From: Lepidurus packardi
Taxonomy: Eukaryota; Arthropoda; Branchiopoda; Notostraca; Triopsidae
DNA: 64,000 nt
NCBI GenBank assembly: GCA_023053545.1
Contig: JAKZAN010000005.1
Span: 9,672,001-9,736,000, forward strand
Direction of reading: 5' to 3'
Below the pieces are notes generated by a model that saw only the letters and a list, made by a program, of their open reading frames with translations, made no database searches and had not been told where the DNA came from. Made by a program: the position numbers and the translations under genes. Shown in pieces: positions 57,549 through 64,000 of the stretch (its first letter is position 1; every line of letters begins with the position of its first letter).

Positions 57549-60500
57549 ACCGACAAGAACCTGCTCTGCCAAGCTAGCAATATTAGACCCAATTTGTCGT
57601 CCATGTGTTGTGTGGTAGTTCGCGTTCTTTTTTTCCGATAGAAATAGTTCTATAGAATCAAGTTCCAAAATTGCTCCATTTTTCTCCTTAGTAAATTTTT
57701 CTTGTAGTGGAACAAATTCTTTGGATTAACCCTACCTAGAGTTGATAGTTTACGTATTACATGCACGTTATTGACTCTTTAGGATTTCGTTTTACGAACC
57801 GCGTGGTAGATACAGATACTGTTTTATTTTTTGGTAGAGCGAACATAAATTAACGATTTGGAGGGCAATCCATTAAAAACTTCTTGTTATAGGTGCGAAC
57901 GGCTAACTTGTTGGGCGTAGCTGGAACGGATGTGCCCATATCGGATATCACGAAGCTCACACCTTCGTACAAAGTAATTTTTTTAAAAATAATTCGTTAT
58001 TAATTAGAACATCAATTGTTAATTCATTGATTGTTAAAATCGTGTGAAAAATTAATATGCCGAAGCTAAAGAAATTGTTTCTGGAAATTTCCATTCAGTT
58101 GGGCGTAAATGGCTACGCGTTCGCTATTACAAATAATGGGTACTTGGTGTTTCATCCGGACTTCAGACCTGTGGTAAGCTCATTTAAACCTTATGCTTTT
58201 GACTGTCGAGTTCAAAATGAGTACAAAGCGAAATTTACGGATTTGGAATTCAGAGTTCCGTTTTTAAACGCGGATCTCTACTGTCAAATAATTCTAAGAA
58301 TTCAAAAAATTCAAAATAAGTCTCGTTTGTTTCCACAACTTGGGGAATTTCGGCACTAGTTCGGTTCTTTCCCCACATTCTAAATAGTAACTCACGAATC
58401 AAGAGTAAGGGTGGCCTCACACTGGGTGCCTATGAGGCCTAAAGTCCCTAAGAGAGTGCCCATGACGTCCTTTACCTTCAATTAGCGGGCAGTGGGCTTT
58501 TTGGGTCGCTAGCTATGGATAGCCCGTTAATTGAATGAGGCAGGGTCACAAAAAAAGGGTGTTTGACCAACGAATGACGAGAGTATAGTCACATGACTTA
58601 GGAATACACGTGGTAGTGGAAAGGTTGGGAAAAAATAAATAAGATGTGTAGTACAATGTTATTGTCATTGATTACCCTGTGGAATGTTTCTTTTGATCCT
58701 TGTTGACCTTCGTCATATGACCTTGTCTCAGACCTGAGTATTCTTGTGTAAATCTAGCCACACATTGTACTTACAAGTTATTATCGCCACATCCTACTAA
58801 TACCTAGTCTCCGCCTCTACCTCCTGTTCACGACAGGTAGACGTGTTGGTGTCTGTGAGGTATCTATCCTTAAGGGCTTAAGCACTCCAGTGTGAGTCCA
58901 CCCTAAGGTTAAGTTAGGTTATGTACAGTGTGCATCCTAAAGAGTTACCCACGAAAGCTTCTGCACTATGAATGGCAGTATCACCCTTGATTCGTGGTTA
59001 CTATTTAGAATGTGGTTACTATGTAGAAAACTGTACAGGGTTACGTTACGTTAGGTTAGGTTAGCTTAACGTAGCCTAGCTTCTAACTTAACCTATCATA
59101 GCTTCTAACCTAACCTAACGTAACGTAACCCTGTACAGTGTGCATCCTACAGAGTCACCCACGAAAGCCTGAGCAGTGTGAATGGCAGTAGCCTACTCTT
59201 GATTCGTGGGTTAGTATTTAGAATGTGGGGAAAGAACCGAACAAGTACCAAAATGTCAAAGAAATAGGTAGAACTTCACGAATTGCCCAAAACATTCCAT
59301 TCCATCAGTACATTTTAAGAAATAAAGGGTATATAAATGTGATTTGAAGACGAAAAGCATTTAACGAAATTTGAAATTGTATTTACAGAATAGTAGGGAA
59401 GTACACATATTTTATCTATATCAGGGAAATAAATACAGTATTTTGAAGTTTTCTTAAAACTAGCAGAATTTACAAGTTTCGTTTTGGACTAAGAAGGGAA
59501 CACTTCCTCAAAATAAGAACATGAAAGTCCAGGAAAAAAGGGCTTCTTTTCAACAGAGCGTGATGCAATTTGAGGGCCAAGTACTTTTTCTTTTGTTCAT
59601 TGTTGTTCGTCATAGTTGGAAACTTTGGAGCTCCGCAAACGATCTTTCGTGCAGGTGACCAATAAAAAACCAAACGGCCCATGAACAATCTTCGCACTCT
59701 CGCTATTACAGCACCATCCAATTTTACAAAACTCCTCACGTGACTTTCACGCTAATACAAAAATAAAAAATCCCTCGATTGATTCCGACCCAATCTAGGA
59801 GGGTGATGACCGCACGCAAAATAATATACTAAAAAACGTCCAACAGCTTGAAATTATTGCCATTTCGCTAAAAATTTCTTTTACTTTCCGCTCCAAATTT
59901 TTGCTAAATTTTTAAAAATCGCTGCATTCAAAATAATCTTGAAATCAGAATGATTTCAAATTCATTTTTGTACCCCTCTCTTCCTATAATGTAGTATCAG
60001 GATATTCTAAAGCCGAATTACAATGGGGTGGATTTATCCGAAATTGAATTGGTAGATAATGACGCGGGACCACGTGATAACGACTCTATGTTGATGTCTG
60101 TAAGTTTACTTTCTTTTTCTCCCAGCCTAAACTGACAGATAAAGTGTAATCTATGTTCTGAAGCTAATAAATGAATGTTTTAGATGCGAAGAGAAATGGT
60201 TGATCGTCGTGAAGGCGAAACCCCTTTGAGAGTCCGAATTCATTACGACCAGATGGTAACAATCCTTTGAACTAAAAATTTCTAAAAAAAAAGGAAAGGA
60301 TTTTTAAAAATCATTAATCATTGACAGAAACGAGCAACGGTCCGGCGGCAGAAATATTATTATCGCCCCATTCAAGATACCCCGTTTTCTCTTGGCATTG
60401 CTTTGCCTGAAGATTACGGTCACTTCCGGGTCAAAGGTGAAGTGGAAATTAAACGTACCAGCGGCGCGAATGGTAAGTTTACACTACTCTCAGTTCGCGT

Positions 60501-63500
60501 TAATTAGTAGATACTTTTTAAGTGAATATTTTGAAATTTTGTGAACACAAATCTGTGTTTTTTCATGAATTAGTCTCATTTTTGGGGAATTTATTTCTGC
60601 AGTTTCGATGCTGTTTCAGGGGAAGAACTGGAAAGTTCACCCCGATTGGTGAGTTTGAGAAAGAAGTTATTCATTTCATAATTTTTCATTAATATTCCGG
60701 AACTTTTCTTTTAGGGTGTATTGCGAGTACAATTATGACTTGGAACACCAATTCAACAGTCCCGAGGAGGCCGTCCTTCACTTTGTAGTGCGAACACAAA
60801 AACCTGGCTGGAAATGGAAGTCGAATCGTGCTGGCCCGAAATCGAAGGACGGCTCCAAATGTAAATACTTTCAATTGATTTTCCATGCGGCTTTTTTTTC
60901 CTCCAAAAGAAAAAAAAAAAATATTAATTTAACAAAATGTTTAAAGCAGCCGGGATTGGTCGTAAGCTTGAAGATGCTTACTACTGTAAGTGGTTTCTTT
61001 TATAGGGTCTCGTTTTTTTTTTTTTTGTAAAGGAAGACGAGATCAGGGAATTACAAAATATTATTAAAATGTTAATTTGGAGGATTAATTCCCGTTTCTT
61101 CTTTCTGTCATAGGCGATAAGGATTTGATTCAGGCATTAATCTTCGATGCTCAAGTAACGGAAATTTTTGATAAACGCGGCGGAGTGAAAATGACTGAAG
61201 GGTAAGGGTTGTTCCTATTTCCTTTCGTTTCATTTCAATATCAACAACGTTTTATTCTCATCATTGTCAACGCACTTGCATCAGCATCTCATTCATCATT
61301 AACGTAAACTAGTTTTACATCCACTTGCATGTAAATCATATGAACTAACTAGTAAGTAAGGTAGATTATAGCCACTAATCCTAATCCAATTTCTTAATCC
61401 TAAGAACTTTTCCCCAAAACAGCTACACGCATAACTATGGAAGGAAAAGAATGGGTATTGGTAAGATCCGGGTTAAATAAGGTTAAATCCTTAGCGTGTA
61501 AGGTTTTATTGATAGCTCATTCAATCGATAAATCTGACGTGAATTTTCTTCAGAAGGTCAAAGACATCCAGACATTTTAAAACGAACTAAAGTCAAAAAT
61601 CCAAATGAAACATGACAAAGAAATGAGAAATGGTCAATTGAAAATGAATAGGGTAATTCAAATCCAACTAATCCGAATCGCAGATTTTCTTTAAAAGGGG
61701 GAATAAGGTCTGAGAAAAAAAATCTGGCCGAAGAGCTAGCGCCTAGAACTGCTTACCTATGAGCGCATCGAGCGGATCCTAATCGATCCTCCGATTTATA
61801 GTGGCGGCACCATTATCTACCTATTGAATGCTTAAATAAGTAAGAAGTATATAGCTGGTTTGGTTACTGCAAAAACTCGATCATAGAATAATGACGTTTT
61901 CCTTGCGTGATCGCCGTCCTGCCGAGCCGTGACCCGCGCCTGAGAGCCTTTGGGCAAGTTTCGGTTCAGCTTAGTAGCCGAGAACTTGTCGGTTCGGGTA
62001 ATGCGGATAATGGTTGCTGCAAATGAATCAAGTCCGCAAGTCACGGCGAAGAAAAAGTCGTTTTTTGATGATTGAGCTTGGAAATTAAGCAAAGCGCCTA
62101 TAGACTTCTTTGAACACCTGAAAGAAAGGTAACGGTGCCGACCATATGAATAAAAGGTCCGATTTTGAATGCGCTCATAGGTAAAGGCATTAGCTTTTCG
62201 GCCAACTGCCCCCAATGTTATAAGAATAGGAAAATTTAAAATTTGGAGGCAACAGGCCGAGATTATTCAGCTAAATAATTTAATTACTCTGTTAATATGC
62301 ATAATTGACATAGTTCAGAAATAATATGCATAATTCAGACAGAACACTTCATTTGATGTTTTTATATAAAAAAAAAACTAACCCTTCCTCCCCCTTTAAA
62401 ATTGAAAGTTTAACTCGAAGTAAGTTGGGTGTTGAGTATTCAAAGAATTCAAATTTTCCAAAGAATGCATTACTCTTTTGCAAATTGTACGCAAATAATA
62501 CGACTATTTGCCAAGACTGGACTGCGTCTTTTAGTTTATTTTAGAGAAATTAGAAATTGATCGTTCACGTCAGGTTTCGGTACCCGTACATTCATTCTGT
62601 CGCGCATGTGTGTTTCTCTCACACCATCCTGGCACTTTTTTAGAGAAAGAAAATAGCACTTTAATCGCACTGACTTTTCCAACTTTCCTTTTTCTTTTGC
62701 ACAATAAAGGCTAGGCATTCTCATGGCTCTCCTGCCCAGGTACAGTAACCCCATGTCAATGCACAACACAATGTGACTAGACTTTGTCCGCCATTTGCAT
62801 TTGTCTCCTGCCAAGGCGTATTGGGTGCGCTAAATAATTAACCGCTAACAAACAAACTTTAGATGGCTTTCGCGTAAAGACGAGAGGCAAAACATTATCA
62901 CTAGCGAGTTGTAACAAAAAAGGGGAAAATTGTGTTCGAGAAGGCTTGGCTAACTCAGATTTTGGCTTCTCATCGCGCAGGCAAGGCATCTACCAAATGT
63001 TCGGCATCAACGTGGTCTTCGTGGCGACGCGTAGTGGCCTCACGCGGTGGCAAGACGCACACTCTATGAACGACAACACGCAGCCATTTCCGCCAACTCA
63101 TCCACGGTAAAAGACCCCTCCCTTTTCTATTTTGAATTTGTCAAACTGGAAATCTAACGAGAAATACTAAGAATCTTAATACATTCAAAACCAAAAGCTC
63201 TCGTCGAGCTCGACGACCGTTCAGAAAACGGTTGTACGATGCGCAAACTAACATCAAACGCCCACGCTTTCGGTACCAAGAAACTCCACCGAAATACGTT
63301 CCGAAACCGTTAGGGTAAATGATTTTAAGTTCTTGTGGTTTGGTAGGCCAGCCGCTGATTCCACTACTCCTTCGCGAGCGTAGATTTGTACAAACGCTTG
63401 CAATTGGAATTTTACAGTCAGAGGATAATTTCTATCCCGAAGTTAGTAACATTTCTTCCATTATTTGATCGTACTAGGCATTTCAGCGAGACTAACAAGC

Positions 63501-63797
63501 GAACTGTGGATGAAGTTTGGTACAAAAGAGCCGTGGAACAACATCATATTGAACCAGACAGCTATGTCTTCTCGGTACCTTTCGACGCTGGTAAGTTTGG
63601 CCTTATCCAAACTTTCTATTCAGAATGTATAAGATTTTTTGTTTTGTTTTGTAACAGGGCTGCGGAATGACAGTGTGGTGACGGCTACGCACGCTATCTA
63701 TGTGGAGCACAACGGTCATAAAGCGCCCGCTGCTGTCGTTGGACTGCAGTACAAACATTCCATGTTTTCCCAGACTTTCTTCAACATTAGCTCTGGC
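48323..63797 (+). CDS. Voltage-dependent calcium channel alpha-2/delta subunit (3' end outside window)
   Basis: Twenty-five phase-consistent exons (48323-48504, 48730-48811, 50939-51046, 51825-52071, 52954-53085, 53259-53524, 53797-53907, 55080-55272, 55363-55499, 55685-55906, 56866-57000, 57161-57241, 57459-57515, 57893-57973, 58099-58173, 59995-60099, 60184-60255, 60328-60472, 60603-60648, 60715-60860, 61114-61201, 62981-63106, 63198-63314, 63478-63590, 63658-63797) encode the first 1069 residues. A signal peptide (LFILGLLCVCCIPSC) comes first; ATG 48404, in frame, may be the true start. Next are the VWA N-terminal region (KVDGLQMVRQ), the VWA domain with MIDAS VDTSGSMTG and MVVTDGAP, and Cache motifs (LLGVAGTDVP, LGVNGYAFAITNNGYLVFHP). 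Alpha-2/delta subunits traffic presynaptic calcium channels and promote synapse formation. The order best fits the alpha-2/delta-3 group. Exons 11 and 16 have the least certain acceptors. Confidence 0.93.
48812..50938 (+). other. Alpha-2/delta intron 2
   Basis: This 2.1-kb intron has no recognised exon. It holds AT-rich (aataaatacataaatat)-like repeats at about 49545-49640. A direct repeat of ggcgacgacgaca plus a gctgc(a/g)gatata-like word lies at about 50265 and 50404; the second copy overlaps a TATA-like tataaaa at about 50428. Confidence 0.4.
53908..55079 (+). other. Alpha-2/delta intron 7
   Basis: About 1.2 kb without exon-like frames. The 54295-54460 part repeats taacttataac/cttataac-like words (low-complexity). 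Confidence 0.4.
57518..57546 (+). repeat. Homopolymer A tract (29 nt)
   Basis: A run of 29 A residues starts directly after the donor GT of exon 57459-57515. Confidence 0.9.
58409..58903. mobile_element. Inner DNA element with TAA target duplication
   Basis: Inverted ends gggtggcctcacactgg (58409-58425) and ccagtgtgagtccaccc (58887-58903) differ at one position. TAA flanks both sides (58406-58408 and 58904-58906). The 3-bp TAA duplication and GGG ends fit a PIF/Harbinger-type non-autonomous element. The core of about 460 bp has no open frame. Confidence 0.65.
59031..59138. repeat. 34-bp-arm perfect palindrome with TTAGG units
   Basis: The arm at 59031-59064 starts ctgtacagggttacgttacg and ends in taggttaggttag. 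It is exactly complementary to 59105-59138, around a 40-bp loop. The arms include TTAGG-like units in one orientation and CCTAA in the other. Confidence 0.9.
61726..62203. mobile_element. Inverted-repeat element in alpha-2/delta intron 21
   Basis: ttacctatgagcgca (61753-61767) and tgcgctcataggtaa (62170-62184) are perfect inverted copies. Outside them ggccgaagagctagcgcct (61726-61744) pairs imperfectly with aggcattagcttttcggcc (62185-62203). The core is GC-richer than the intron and has a minus-strand open frame of about 127 codons without known homology. Confidence 0.6.
63198..63314 (+). other. Candidate alternative polybasic cassette exon of alpha-2/delta
   Basis: This 117-nt exon has an acceptor (ccaaaag), a donor (ggtaaat) and phase 2 on both sides, so including or skipping it keeps the frame. 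It encodes a very basic stretch with SRRARRPFRKR and then proline-rich sequence. The skip join R-H-F-S is also in frame. It is included in the gene model above, but skipping is equally possible. Confidence 0.6.
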
Positions 63798-64000
63798 GTA
63801 AGTTCAGAAGAAATAATTCCTTCCGTAGTCTCATAGTTCGCAACCCAAAGTTTACCCATTTACTTTCAAACCTTGGTTTCAATGACGTGAACGACGAACG
63901 GCTACAGTAACCTGTACTTAATAGTTTAACGCTACCAACAACCCTTCCACTGAGTTGTGAGTTAACTGCATAGTGTTACGTAGTTACAAAAGTTCTGTCA

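Larger units (their letters stand above)
58359..59242. mobile_element. Composite inverted-repeat element in alpha-2/delta intron 15
   Basis: The outer 49-bp arms 58359-58407 and 59194-59242 are inverted copies with two mismatches (gttcggttctttccccacat and its complement are shared). Inside lies a second inverted-repeat unit, 58409-58903. Then come two direct copies of a module starting gtacagtgtgcatccta (58923-59015 and 59133-59227), and a near-central perfect palindrome (59031-59138). No transposase frame is present, so this is a non-autonomous, nested element. Confidence 0.75.

Overview
The window is eukaryotic and almost certainly from an arthropod. Genes are split by short GT-AG introns, coding exons stand out against AT-rich non-coding DNA, and the gene set has an arthropod cast: a WIF1/Shifted-type secreted protein, a short STIL/Ana2-type centriole protein, an NRF1/erect-wing factor and an alpha-2/delta calcium channel subunit. 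Short TTAGG-like runs also occur. I cannot name the species. Exon joins below were made by hand from splice consensus, reading frame and remembered family sequence; every complete gene gives a total length divisible by three.

Layout, left to right: VCP/TER94 C-terminal half (+, 1-1588); adenosine kinase (-, 1818-3140); SLC35E1-type nucleotide-sugar/triose-phosphate transporter (+, 4057-5409); ISY1 splicing factor (-, 5650-6700); ARIP4/RAD54L2 SNF2-family ATPase (+, 7033-15643); an F-box/LRR protein (-, 15918-17230); 4.8 kb of repeat-rich DNA; HSDL2 (+, 21988-23711); NRF1/erect wing (-, 24523-28397); STIL/Ana2-like (+, 30833-32612); ISCA1 (-, 32692-33347); Shifted/WIF1 (+, 38016-45695) with COQ7 nested antisense in its fifth intron (-, 43991-44765); tRNA-Ser(CGA) (+, 46851-46932); and a calcium channel alpha-2/delta subunit (+, 48323 to past the window end, 25 coding exons seen).

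The protein genes form no single pathway. They are a housekeeping block (protein unfolding, purine salvage, transport, splicing, Fe-S assembly, ubiquinone synthesis, peroxisomal lipid metabolism, centriole duplication) followed by two long developmental or neuronal genes. Strand alternates strictly +,-,+,- through the first eleven non-nested protein genes, so neighbours alternate between convergent pairs with small gaps (79-811 bp) and divergent pairs that may share promoters.

Non-coding DNA holds several foldback or inverted-repeat elements (ARIP4 introns 1, 7 and 10; the shifted intron; alpha-2/delta introns), a tandem satellite-like array in ARIP4 intron 7, a decayed tRNA-like sequence, a duplicated exon-like module upstream of HSDL2, and a large nested palindrome at 58359-59242. 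No CRISPR array, bacterial operon, viral gene or toxin gene was recognised.
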